The notes beneath the pieces were generated by a model, which had not been told where the DNA came from, searched no databases, and was given only the letters and a program-made list of their open reading frames with translations. Shown here in pieces: positions 24,319 through 32,348 of a stretch of 64,000 nucleotides of DNA. Where the stretch lies: the NCBI RefSeq assembly GCF_000708045.1, contig NZ_ANIE01000004.1:62001-126000 (forward strand), given 5' to 3'. How positions within the stretch are numbered: the stretch's first letter is position 1; the number at the start of each line of letters is the position of its first letter. The position numbers and the translations under genes were made by a program. This DNA comes from Marinobacter nitratireducens (GTDB taxonomy: Bacteria > Pseudomonadota > Gammaproteobacteria > Pseudomonadales > Oleiphilaceae).

Positions 24319-25308
24319 TTAGCCTCCGGTCATGTTCATGAAGCGCAGGATCTGAACATCGCCATTGGTCGAGAAATCGTGGCGTTCAGGCTTGAGATCC
24401 ATGGCGTTAATGATGGTCTGGCGGAGCTTGTCATCGGTGACAGGGTTGGCGCGCAGGACCCGGCGGAGGTCCACCGAGTGCTCGTTCCCGAGGCACAACA
24501 ACAGTCGCCCTTCCACGGTGACCCGAACGCGGTTACAGGTGGCGCAGAAATTGTGGGAATGGGGTGAGATGAACCCGACCCTTATCGGGCTGTCGGGCAT
24601 CCGATAATAGCGAGCCGGGCCGCCTGAGTCTTCGGTCGCTGGAACCAGTTCGTGATGATCACGAATGGCGGTGCGAACTTCGTCGCTGGTGCAAAGCGCG
24701 AGGCCCCGGTCGTGTTCTGAGATGTTGCCGAGGGGCATCTCTTCGATGAAGCTGATGTCCACCTGTTTGCGACGGGCAAACTCGATCAGCTCCGGGATTT
24801 CCTCGTCGTTCCTGCCCTTCATGACCACCGTGTTCAGTTTAATGCCACGGAAGCCGGCTTCGCGGGCGGCATCGATACCATCCAGAACCTGGCTGAGCTT
24901 ACCGGTGCGGGTAATGCTGCGAAATTTATCCGCGTCCAGTGAATCCAGACTGATGTTCAGGCGGTGAAGCCCGGCTTTGCGCAAAGGCTCTGCCATGGTG
25001 GTCAGTTGGCTGCCGTTGGTTGTCATCGCGAAATCGCGCAGGCCATAGGTGCCAATTTCCCGAACCAGTTCCAGAATGTCTTTGCGTACCATCGGCTCGC
25101 CGCCGGTCAGCCGGATTTTCTCGGTACCCAGAGAAACGAAGTTGCGGGCGATGCGGGCAATCTCTTCGAGTGTCAGTACCTGTTGGCGAGGCAGGAACGT
25201 CATGTCCTCGGCCATGCAATACACGCAGCGAAAATCGCATCGGTCTGTGACGGACAGGCGCACGTAATTAACTGTGCGGCCAAATCGATCTGTCAATTGC
25301 TGCGGCAT
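24319..25308 (-). CDS. moaA: GTP 3',8-cyclase MoaA (molybdenum cofactor synthesis)
   Basis: MoaA is a radical-SAM enzyme of 329 residues that starts molybdenum cofactor synthesis by rearranging GTP, together with MoaC. The radical-SAM cluster cysteines are Cys24, 28 and 31 (CDFRCVYC). The C-terminal cluster motif is CATCNR with a later Cys in LLLCLG, and the protein ends in the functional Gly-Gly tail. Nitrate reductase NarG needs this cofactor, which explains its place beside the denitrification genes. It is divergent from the DUF454 gene, and the 182-base gap holds a good NarL-type repeat that may control one or both. Confidence 0.95.
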   Translation of the reverse strand: MPQQLTDRFGRTVNYVRLSVTDRCDFRCVYCMAEDMTFLPRQQVLTLEEIARIARNFVSLGTEKIRLTGGEPMVRKDILELVREIGTYGLRDFAMTTNGSQLTTMAEPLRKAGLHRLNISLDSLDADKFRSITRTGKLSQVLDGIDAAREAGFRGIKLNTVVMKGRNDEEIPELIEFARRKQVDISFIEEMPLGNISEHDRGLALCTSDEVRTAIRDHHELVPATEDSGGPARYYRMPDSPIRVGFISPHSHNFCATCNRVRVTVEGRLLLCLGNEHSVDLRRVLRANPVTDDKLRQTIINAMDLKPERHDFSTNGDVQILRFMNMTGG

Positions 25309-25383
25309 TGGAACGAATCCTGCGGACGTGACGTGTGTATAAATATGTAGGTCAAGTATTGCAGATTGAACGACGGATTCCGA

Positions 25384-25399
25384 TACCCCTCGCGGGGTA
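25384..25399. promoter_or_regulatory. NarL-type 7-2-7 inverted repeat between moaA and the DUF454 gene
   Basis: TACCCCTCGCGGGGTA is the best NarL-like repeat in the window: TACCCCT, CG, then the inverted TACCCCG. It lies in a divergent intergenic region, 75 bases from moaA and 91 from the DUF454 gene start. Confidence 0.6.
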
Positions 25400-25490
25400 A
25401 TCCAACCGGCTCCGGAAGGGATTTTCCAAGACTTGATTTCTGTTTTTAGGTAGAATGAATGCGGGTATTATTCGAGGCGGAGGCCTTGTT

Positions 25491-25859
25491 ATGAGTAGCG
25501 AGTCAGGAAAAAGATGCTTTCTGATTCTTTCATATGTATCCGTTGGGCTGGCAGTTGCAGGCATTGTTTTGCCGCTGTTGCCCACAACCCCATTTGTTCT
25601 CCTTGCGGCTTTTTTTGCCAGTAAAGGCTCCCCGGCGTTCGCCCGGTGGCTCGATGAACACCCCCGATACGGTCCAATCATCGATAACTGGCAGAGGAAC
25701 CGCGTCGTACCCGTTAAGGCCAAGGTGCTGGCTTGCACCATGATGGCGTTGAGCTGGGCGCTGCTATTTGCGATGGGGACGTCTGCTGTAGTCCTGGTTG
25801 TGGTGGGGGTGTTTCTGACCTGTACAGCCAGCTATCTGCTGACCCGGCCCTCTTATTGA
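25491..25859 (+). CDS. DUF454 (YbaN-like) inner-membrane protein
   Basis: This small membrane protein of 122 residues has three hydrophobic segments and the DUF454/YbaN signature: VLPLLPTTPFVLLAAFFASKGSPAF, then HPRYGPII. The function of the family is unknown. ATG 25491 lies behind GGAGG; an ATG at 25455 is open but less likely. It is 29 bases before nsrR and probably shares its transcript, with a NarL-like repeat upstream. DUF454 genes are often seen near denitrification or haem genes in marine bacteria, a remembered association that was not tested here. Confidence 0.8.
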   Translation: MSSESGKRCFLILSYVSVGLAVAGIVLPLLPTTPFVLLAAFFASKGSPAFARWLDEHPRYGPIIDNWQRNRVVPVKAKVLACTMMALSWALLFAMGTSAVVLVVVGVFLTCTASYLLTRPSY

Positions 25860-25888
25860 ATTTGCCTTGTAAGGACTTGGAGTAAGAC

Positions 25889-26326
25889 ATGCACATCACC
25901 CGTTACACGGATTACTCTCTGCGAGTATTGATCTACCTGGCCGTTCAGGGTGATCGTCTGGCGACCATCCAGGAAATTGCGGACAGCTACGATATCTCCA
26001 AGAACCATCTGATGAAGGTGGTGCATCAGCTCAACAAGAAGGGCTACATCGAAACCATTCGGGGCAAGAAGGGCGGCATGCGCCTGCACATGGCGCCGGC
26101 GGATATCAATATCGGTATTCTGGTCAGGGAAACTGAGCAGGATCTGAGTATCGTTGAGTGCCAGTCCTCCAGTAATGCCTGCCGGATTACACCTGTGTGT
26201 GGGCTCAAATCGATGTTCTCGGAGGCCTTGCAGGCATTCCTTTCCACTCTCGATCAATACACGCTGGCCGATGTGATCCAGGATCAGCATCGGCCGCAGT
26301 TGTTACGCTTACTTCAGATCGCCTGA
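25889..26326 (+). CDS. nsrR: Rrf2-family NO-sensing repressor NsrR
   Basis: This is a DNA-binding protein of 145 residues with an N-terminal winged helix (TDYSLRVLIYLA is the NsrR start). The Fe-S cluster cysteines are Cys91, Cys98 and Cys104 (ECQSSSNACRITPVCG). NsrR represses NO-detoxification and some denitrification genes, and releases them when NO attacks its cluster. The C91-X6-C98-X5-C104 spacing fits NsrR rather than IscR. No NsrR box could be recognised in the window with confidence. The 3' end overlaps the convergent desB by 13 bases. Confidence 0.9.
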   Translation: MHITRYTDYSLRVLIYLAVQGDRLATIQEIADSYDISKNHLMKVVHQLNKKGYIETIRGKKGGMRLHMAPADINIGILVRETEQDLSIVECQSSSNACRITPVCGLKSMFSEALQAFLSTLDQYTLADVIQDQHRPQLLRLLQIA

Positions 26327-27405
26327 GCCGGCTCCGGGCTCGTCAATCTCTGGCGTACCCGGTCAGGCAGTGAGTACGCCATGATCCGCTTCAGCACGGT
26401 GCCATACTGGCGAGCAAAGCTGCCGGTGTTGTAGTGGATGCCATGTTTGCGGCAGACGGCCTGCACTTTTTCGGAAATCTCCGGGTAGCGATGAGCTGGC
26501 AAGTCAGGAAACACATGGTGTTCGATCTGATAGCTCAGGTGCCCGCTCAGCAGGTGTATCCACTTGCCGCCGGTGAAGTTGGATGAACCGGTGAGCTGTC
26601 GCAGGTACCAGTGGCCCTTGCTCTCATTCTCACATTCCTGCTCGGTGAATGTTTCCGCATCCTGGGTAAAGTGACCGCAGAAAATCACGGTGGATGACCA
26701 CAGGTTCCGGATCAGGTTGGCACCGATGTTTCCTGCCAGCACAATCGGGGCGACCGGAAAGGTGATCAGCGGGAAGAACACGTAGTCCTTGAACGCCTGG
26801 CGTCCACCTTTACGCGCAAACTCTTTCAGGAAAGGAAGCTTGGACTTCCAGGTGATCTCGCGGCGGCGAAGTCTTTCGCTCTCCAGTTCGTGCACGCCCA
26901 CGCCCCACTGGAACAGGACGGTCAGCAGGATGTAGTTGATGAACTGCAGAAGGTGCCCGGGGTGCCATTTGACGTCATCGCTGAGTCGAAGAACGGCGTA
27001 GCCATAATCCCGGTCCTTTCCGATCACGTTGGTGTAGGTGTGGTGCTCGTAGTTGTGAGTCCGGCGCCAGGAGTCGCTGGTACAGACCGTATCCCATTCA
27101 TAGGTTTGTGAATGCAGGGATGGGTCGTTCATCCAGTCGTACTGACCGTGCATGACGTTGTGCCCAATCTCCATGTTCTCGATGATCTTGGAGAGACCGA
27201 GGGCCGTGGTGGCCGCCACGAATACAGGCGGGATAAAGCCAAAGGGCATCATGACGCGGCCGCCGATTTCCAAAGTCCGGTGCAGGCGGACGATCCGGCG
27301 GATGTATTTGGCGTCCCGCTCACCGCGGTCAGCCAGCACCTCATCCCGAATGGCATTCAGGTCGCTTTCGAGTTCTGCAAGTTGCTGTTCGTTCATCTTG
27401 ATCAT
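26314..27405 (-). CDS. desB: DesB-like acyl-CoA delta-9 fatty acid desaturase
   Basis: This membrane di-iron desaturase of about 363 residues introduces a cis double bond into acyl chains. The three histidine boxes are visible: HNVMH, HNYEHH and QIEHH. It pairs with the reductase DesC, encoded 48 bases upstream in the same direction, as in Pseudomonas aeruginosa desCB. ATG 27405 follows GAGGAG; a GTG at 27411 is open but less likely. Expression should be controlled by DesT, whose gene is divergent from desC. It adjusts membrane lipid fluidity, and wax ester unsaturation may also depend on it, given the neighbouring wax synthase. Confidence 0.9.
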   Translation of the reverse strand: MIKMNEQQLAELESDLNAIRDEVLADRGERDAKYIRRIVRLHRTLEIGGRVMMPFGFIPPVFVAATTALGLSKIIENMEIGHNVMHGQYDWMNDPSLHSQTYEWDTVCTSDSWRRTHNYEHHTYTNVIGKDRDYGYAVLRLSDDVKWHPGHLLQFINYILLTVLFQWGVGVHELESERLRRREITWKSKLPFLKEFARKGGRQAFKDYVFFPLITFPVAPIVLAGNIGANLIRNLWSSTVIFCGHFTQDAETFTEQECENESKGHWYLRQLTGSSNFTGGKWIHLLSGHLSYQIEHHVFPDLPAHRYPEISEKVQAVCRKHGIHYNTGSFARQYGTVLKRIMAYSLPDRVRQRLTSPEPAQAI

Positions 27406-27453
27406 GTTCACTCCTCATGCTGCGCTCGGCAGCATGTAAACGTTCGAAATGTT

Positions 27454-28557
27454 TCAGATGTCCACGGAAACCGGGCCCTGGGGCACGGAAACGCAAAGTT
27501 GGATGTTCTCTTCGCCTGGGCCTGAGGTTTTGCCGGTCAGGCGGTTGACGACCGTGCCGCTGGTTTTCCGGCAACTGCACTGATGGCATATACCCATCCG
27601 GCAACCATGGCGCGGGGACAGCCCGGCGGCTTCCGCAATTTCCAGAATGTTGGCATCGCCTTCCGAGCTGACCTCAAGCTCACTGCCAGTGAACTGAACG
27701 ATGCCGCCTACCGAGTCGCTGTCGAGCGCAACGCCAGGTGCGGCGAAGAAGGTCTTGTGAATGTGTTCAGCCTTGAGGCCTTGGGCTTCGAGCTGGGATT
27801 CCGCGAGGTCCATCAACCCGCCCGGTCCACACATGTAAACTTCCCGAGCCTTGAGTCCCGGAACGGACTGGAGGTCCTGCTCTTTAAGGAAGCGGGGCTT
27901 ATCTGTGTCGTGGGTCGCAATGACATTGAGCGTAAGTGCGGAATAGCGAGACGCCAGCGCCTCGAGTTTTTCCTGGGCAATGATGTCCCTGGACGTTCGC
28001 ACATAATAAAGAAGCGTCACTGGCGCGCGATAGTCATCTGCCGCCATGGTTTCCAGCATGCTCAGAATCGGCGTAATGCCGCTGCCGCCGGCGATGAACA
28101 GTACGGGACGTGGTATCTCTGGGAGTCGGAACTCTCCGAAGGCTTCGCCCAATCCGATCACTGCATCAGTGTCCAGGTGATCGTGAATCCAGTTAGTGAC
28201 CAGACCGCCCGGTAGCCGCTTGATGGTTAACGTAATCAGTCCCTGATTGCGCCAGAGCGCTGGAGAACTGGAGAGGCTGAATGTGCGGTCGTAACGAACG
28301 CCGTCAATTTCGGTACATATGTTCACATGTTGTCCGGCGTAAAATCCTGCCCACTGTTTGGCTGGCTTAAGCACCAGGGTTTTGGTGTCTGCGGTTTCAT
28401 TGATAACCTGTTTGATCTGTGCAGGTGTGTACTGTTGTACCCACATGGGGTTTAGCTGTTCCAGCAGCGGATCAAAAAAGGCAGCCGGGTCTTCCCGGTT
28501 AAAAAGCTGCCGGCCAAGCCACTGGAGCGCTTTGTGCTGTGTCTGTCTTGCTAACAT
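27454..28557 (-). CDS. desC: DesC-like ferredoxin reductase (electron donor to the desaturase)
   Basis: This flavin oxidoreductase of 367 residues has a C-terminal [2Fe-2S] ferredoxin domain. The FAD-binding stretch is DRTFSLSSSP, the NAD(P)H domain begins at LFIAGGSGITPI, and the plant-type cluster ligands are in GCRMGICHQC with the last Cys in IQLC. It passes electrons from NADPH to the DesB di-iron centre. It heads desCB, and the upstream region carries the DesT-type repeats. A Marinobacter alkane- or fatty-acid-linked reductase is the alternative, but the desB/desT context decides. Confidence 0.9.
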   Translation of the reverse strand: MLARQTQHKALQWLGRQLFNREDPAAFFDPLLEQLNPMWVQQYTPAQIKQVINETADTKTLVLKPAKQWAGFYAGQHVNICTEIDGVRYDRTFSLSSSPALWRNQGLITLTIKRLPGGLVTNWIHDHLDTDAVIGLGEAFGEFRLPEIPRPVLFIAGGSGITPILSMLETMAADDYRAPVTLLYYVRTSRDIIAQEKLEALASRYSALTLNVIATHDTDKPRFLKEQDLQSVPGLKAREVYMCGPGGLMDLAESQLEAQGLKAEHIHKTFFAAPGVALDSDSVGGIVQFTGSELEVSSEGDANILEIAEAAGLSPRHGCRMGICHQCSCRKTSGTVVNRLTGKTSGPGEENIQLCVSVPQGPVSVDI

Positions 28558-28587
28558 GGTGCTTTCTCCATCGAGTCAACTGTGCTC

Positions 28588-28626
28588 TTGTGTACAGTTG
28601 TTCACTAATGTGTACGACTGTACACA
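28588..28626. promoter_or_regulatory. DesT-type operator region upstream of desC
   Basis: TGTGTACGACTGTACACA (28609-28626) is a perfect inverted repeat of TGTGTAC around four bases. Just before it, TGTACAGTTGTTCACT (from about 28590) is a related imperfect repeat. Known DesT sites contain AGTGAAC-like halves with ACTTG, and TTCACT matches one half. The location, 31-69 bases upstream of desC, fits repression or activation by the divergent TetR protein. Confidence 0.55.
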
Positions 28627-28702
28627 CGGAGTTGGAGGTCAGCAATACGGACTGGTGTGTTGGCTCAAAATGACAATTAATGCGTACTCTGGGCTTCCGG
28701 AA

Positions 28703-28733
28703 TGTGTACACTTGTCATCTTGCAGTGAACAAG
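28703..28733. promoter_or_regulatory. DesT-type repeat close to the desT start
   Basis: TGTGTACACTTG followed ten bases later by AGTGAACAAG repeats the elements seen near desC, about 20 bases before the desT start. It suggests autoregulation. The call is by pattern only. Confidence 0.4.
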
Positions 28734-28752
28734 TAGCGGTACAGGCAAGGTC

Positions 28753-29382
28753 ATGGCAGATCATCGACAACGCAGAAAACCGGGGGAAACCCGGGAAAAG
28801 CTGATGAACGCGGCTTTAGAGCTGGTGGGCAAGGGGCGGCATTTCGCGAGTCTCGGTATCCGGGAAGTCACCCGGCAGGCAGGGGTGGTTCCTACCTCGT
28901 TCTATCGTCATTTCCGAAATATGGACGACCTCGGCCTGCAATTGGTTGATGAGCTTGGCCTGGTGCTCCGGCGGATGATGCGGGAGGCCCGGGGCAATGT
29001 GCTTCAGGCTGACAAGCTGATTGAGGAGTCGGTGGGCATCTTCATTAGCCATGCCCTGGCAAACCGTAACTTCTTCCTGTTCATGGCTCAGGGGTTGGCC
29101 GGTGAGAGCCGCGCCGTGCAGGAAGGGATCCGGAGCGAAATGCGGTTTTTTGCCAGCGAGCTCGCAAATGACCTTCGACGCCTGCGTCTGGCAGAGCACC
29201 TCTCCGACAAAGACCTGGACGTGACCTGCGATCTGGTCGTGCGAACGGTGGCATTCAGTCTGACGGATTTGCTGGGGGTATCCGTTGACGATGATTACCA
29301 GGTCGATCAGATCAGGAAGCGGACAACCCACTTCCTTCAACTGATCTTTGTTGGTGCTGCCAACTGGCAAAGCGCTAAGTAA
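28753..29382 (+). CDS. desT: TetR-family regulator DesT of the desCB operon
   Basis: This regulator of 209 residues has a TetR helix-turn-helix at about residues 30-60 (FASLGIREVTRQAGVVPTSFYRHF). The ligand domain covers the rest. P. aeruginosa DesT senses the ratio of saturated to unsaturated acyl-CoA and controls desCB. The divergent arrangement with desC and the shared operators in the gap support this identity. FabR, which shares the PTSFYRHF type of recognition helix, is the close alternative. Confidence 0.85.
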   Translation: MADHRQRRKPGETREKLMNAALELVGKGRHFASLGIREVTRQAGVVPTSFYRHFRNMDDLGLQLVDELGLVLRRMMREARGNVLQADKLIEESVGIFISHALANRNFFLFMAQGLAGESRAVQEGIRSEMRFFASELANDLRRLRLAEHLSDKDLDVTCDLVVRTVAFSLTDLLGVSVDDDYQVDQIRKRTTHFLQLIFVGAANWQSAK

Positions 29383-29400
29383 AGGGAGGGATAAGCGAAA

Positions 29401-30840
29401 TTATCCCTTCCGGTTTGCAGTCTTTCCGGTTTTGGCTGTGGCCGGTGGCAGAAGCAGTTCCTCCAGCTCGTCCAGTGCCTCCCCGGTGTATACCGCCAGT
29501 TTCTGCATGCTCGGCAACGTGTCCCGGCAGCCGGTATAGCCGAAGTTCAGAGAGCCCGCATAGCTCAGGCAGGTGATATTGAGCGCACCGCCGTGAGCGA
29601 TCAGGGAGACCGGATACATGGCTTCGAGCTTCGCTCCCTCATAGTAAAGGGTGCGTTGCGGTCCTGGCACATTGGAAATGGTGACATTGAACACCGGCCG
29701 CATGCGTCCGCCCATGCCGGACATCAGTTGCAGAATGTAGGGTGACATCAGCAGCATGGTGTACTGGGTGAGGGCACTCTTTGGCAGCTTCTGCAAATGC
29801 TCCTTCGCACGACGTGTTGACGTCTTGATGTTCTGCAGGCGGTTCAGCGGATCAGGCTCGTCTGTTGCCAGAGAGGCGATCATGAAGCTGATCTGGGTTC
29901 CAGTGCCCTGATCGTCCGCTGGCCGGATGTTGACCGGGATGCCAGCCGTGAGCGGCGTATCCGGCAGACCTTCATCCTGTTCGAGCAGGAAGCGCCGCAA
30001 GGCCGTCCCGCAAAGGTAAAGCACGATGTCATTGAGGGAACCGCCGGATACATGGGCCAGCTCTTTGAGCCGCTCCAACTGATAGTGTTGGGTGGCAAAC
30101 CGCCTTTGCCCTGTCACCCGGTGGTTGATCTTTGACACCGGCCCGGTGAACGGAGCGGTCAGTCCGTCCTCCGGATGTCGTACCGAGTGCACCAGTCGGT
30201 TGCCTGCCTGCCAGAGCCTCGGGGCCATGTCGGCCTGCAGTTTCAGGGCATCCATGGCCTGGGAGAGCGCGCCGGGGATGGTGGCTTCCGAATCCTTTTT
30301 ACTGCCACGGTGACGTTCCGGGCGTACCGACCAGGGCGGCAACATATTGCGTTTGTCCGGATCGGTCGTCAGAACCCGCTGCATCAGGCGAACACCGCTG
30401 ATGCCATCAATCATCGAATGATGCATCTTGGTGTACAGGGCGAAGCGGTTGTTCTCCAGACCTTCGATGACATGGCACTCCCAGAGTGGGCGATCAAAAT
30501 CCAGCGGATTGGAGTGCAGGCGCGATACCAGCACCCCAAGCTCTCTCTCGCCGCCAGGACGTGGGAGAGCGGAGTGTCGTACGTGGTAATCCAGGTCTAT
30601 GTTCTTGTCGACTTTCCATGTCGGTGCCAGCAGGCGTCCGAGAAGTCCGGACCATGCCAGTTTGTAGCCCCAGGGCGGGGCGATGTCTCCGGCTTCTTTC
30701 ATGCGGTTGACCATGTCCCGCAGGAAAGTGTCGGGAGCGCCTTCCGGCAGCGAAAAAATCTGGAGGTTGCCCACGTGCATCGGGGTGTCATCAGATTCTA
30801 CGGCCAGCCAGGAGGCATCCAGGGTTGCTAGGCGTCTCAT
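29401..30840 (-). CDS. Wax ester synthase/diacylglycerol acyltransferase (WS/DGAT)
   Basis: This acyltransferase of 479 residues joins acyl-CoA to a fatty alcohol or diacylglycerol, making wax esters or triacylglycerol. The catalytic motif HHSMIDG is at about residues 140-146 (HHxxxDG). The conserved PLW (118-120) and the late NVTISNVPGP motif are also present. The start MRRLATLDASWLAVE matches Marinobacter WS enzymes; the frame is open 40 codons further upstream, but those residues are not conserved in my memory of the family. It converges on desT. Storage lipid synthesis of this kind is typical of Marinobacter. Confidence 0.92.
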   Translation of the reverse strand: MRRLATLDASWLAVESDDTPMHVGNLQIFSLPEGAPDTFLRDMVNRMKEAGDIAPPWGYKLAWSGLLGRLLAPTWKVDKNIDLDYHVRHSALPRPGGERELGVLVSRLHSNPLDFDRPLWECHVIEGLENNRFALYTKMHHSMIDGISGVRLMQRVLTTDPDKRNMLPPWSVRPERHRGSKKDSEATIPGALSQAMDALKLQADMAPRLWQAGNRLVHSVRHPEDGLTAPFTGPVSKINHRVTGQRRFATQHYQLERLKELAHVSGGSLNDIVLYLCGTALRRFLLEQDEGLPDTPLTAGIPVNIRPADDQGTGTQISFMIASLATDEPDPLNRLQNIKTSTRRAKEHLQKLPKSALTQYTMLLMSPYILQLMSGMGGRMRPVFNVTISNVPGPQRTLYYEGAKLEAMYPVSLIAHGGALNITCLSYAGSLNFGYTGCRDTLPSMQKLAVYTGEALDELEELLLPPATAKTGKTANRKG

Positions 30841-31056
30841 TCCTTGTTGTGCTCCACGGGTGTAAGGGTTCTTTTGATTGTAGACTGCAAGTATACGGAT
30901 ATCGTGCTGAGTTAACGATGTGGCAGGCTGAAAGGTTCCAGTGTTTTTGCTGTAGGTCACGCTTGTTACGCGCCCTCGACTTCTGTTCAGTGTTCGTGTT
31001 CCCGGTAAATGGCTATGCTTGGGGATTACCGTGTCACGATGGGCGGAGTGTCCGAT

Positions 31057-31440
31057 ATGCAGTTTCTCAATGGAATAACCCTTTTACTGGTCTATCAGCT
31101 GGTGGGTGAAATCGCTGTTCGTCTCGCTGGTGTTCCGATTCCCGGCCCCGTTCTCGGTATGGTGATGCTGTTCCTGACACTCTGGCTTCGAGGCGCGGTT
31201 CCAGACTCCGTTGGTGAGGCGTCCACAGCCCTGTTGTCTCACCTGTCCCTACTGTTTGTGCCCGCAGGCGTCGGCATGATGGCGCATTTCAGCCGCATTG
31301 CCGATGAGTGGGTGCCGATCACCCTGGCCCTGTTGCTCAGCACCATTATTACCATGGTGGCGACGGCGTTCATCATGCAACTGACAACCCGATGGCTGCA
31401 GAGAACGACGGCTCCTGAAGGAGGAAAGGGCAATGAATGA
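31057..31440 (+). CDS. LrgA/CidA-family membrane protein
   Basis: This holin-like membrane protein of about 127 residues has four hydrophobic segments and the family motif PIPGPVLGMVMLFL. Family members work with an LrgB partner and affect cell lysis or, in some bacteria, transport of small acids such as pyruvate. ATG 31057 follows GGCGGAG at a good distance; an upstream ATG at 31009 is open but lacks the family N-terminus. It overlaps the lrgB-like gene by eight bases. The 216-base gap before it shows no clear feature. Confidence 0.87.
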   Translation: MQFLNGITLLLVYQLVGEIAVRLAGVPIPGPVLGMVMLFLTLWLRGAVPDSVGEASTALLSHLSLLFVPAGVGMMAHFSRIADEWVPITLALLLSTIITMVATAFIMQLTTRWLQRTTAPEGGKGNE

Positions 31441-32164
31441 TCCGGGCCTCAAAGATATCTGGGTATACCTCGCTGCCTCGCCGCTGCTGGGACTCACCAT
31501 TACTCTGGTGGCCTATGGATTGGCCTATCGCCTCTATTTACGGACCAACTCCAATCCTCTGGCCAATCCGGTGGTGACCTCCGTCGCCTTGCTGATTGGC
31601 CTGCTGCTTCTGACCGGTACGCCCTATGAAGATTACTTCGAGGGCGGTCAGTTTGTGCATTTCCTCCTTGGGCCTGCGACAGTGGCACTCGCCGTGCCCC
31701 TGTACCAGCAGTTTTCCCGGCTGCGTCAGTTATGGCTGCCGGTCACCATCTCGCTGATTGCCGGGGTAGTGATTGCCGCCGGCAGCTCCATTGGGCTGGC
31801 CTGGCTGTTTGGCGGGTCCACGGAAATCCAGATGTCGCTGGCGCCCAAGTCAGCCACGGCGCCGGTTGCAATGGGTATCTCCGAGAAAATCGGAGGCCTG
31901 CCGTCGCTGACCGCGGTGCTGGTGGTCATCACCGGCATTACCGGCGCGGTCCTTGGAACCAAGCTGTTTGAATGGATCCGGATCAAGGACGACACCGCCA
32001 AGGGCATTGCCATGGGCGTGGCGGCCCACGGCATTGGGACCGCGAGAGCGTTTCAGGTCAGCCCCCAGATGGGCGCCTTTTCCGGGCTGGCGATGGCGCT
32101 GTCCGCGTTTGCGACGGCGTTGGTGGTTCCCTGGCTGGTCGATCTGATTTCGATGTGGGTCTAG
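31433..32164 (+). CDS. LrgB-family membrane protein
   Basis: This integral membrane protein of 243 residues has about seven helices. Family marks are PKSATAPVAMGISEKIGG and AAHGIGTARAF. It is the partner of LrgA/CidA; in plants and bacteria relatives export glycolate, glycerate or pyruvate, and in staphylococci they modulate lysis. Which of these applies here cannot be told. It starts at ATG 31433 behind GGAGGAAAGGG, inside the end of lrgA. Confidence 0.9.
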   Translation: MNDPGLKDIWVYLAASPLLGLTITLVAYGLAYRLYLRTNSNPLANPVVTSVALLIGLLLLTGTPYEDYFEGGQFVHFLLGPATVALAVPLYQQFSRLRQLWLPVTISLIAGVVIAAGSSIGLAWLFGGSTEIQMSLAPKSATAPVAMGISEKIGGLPSLTAVLVVITGITGAVLGTKLFEWIRIKDDTAKGIAMGVAAHGIGTARAFQVSPQMGAFSGLAMALSAFATALVVPWLVDLISMWV

Positions 32165-32348
32165 GTGTTGATTTCGAGGCACCTGCTACCTGGGGCTTAC
32201 GACCAACGAACAGTAATAAGCAAATCAAATGATTATTTAACGAGTCACCTTTTCTGTTTTGAATGGAGGTAAATCACACCCCTGAAAACGAATTTCGTCC
32301 GGGGATTGAGGCGCTGGTGCCTGAGCCCGGGACGACGAGGAGGTTCTC

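Noticed and set aside
32205..32240. Possible Fur box before the TonB receptor
   Set aside because: The AT-rich stretch around AATCAAATGATTATT has too few matches to the 19-base Fur consensus.
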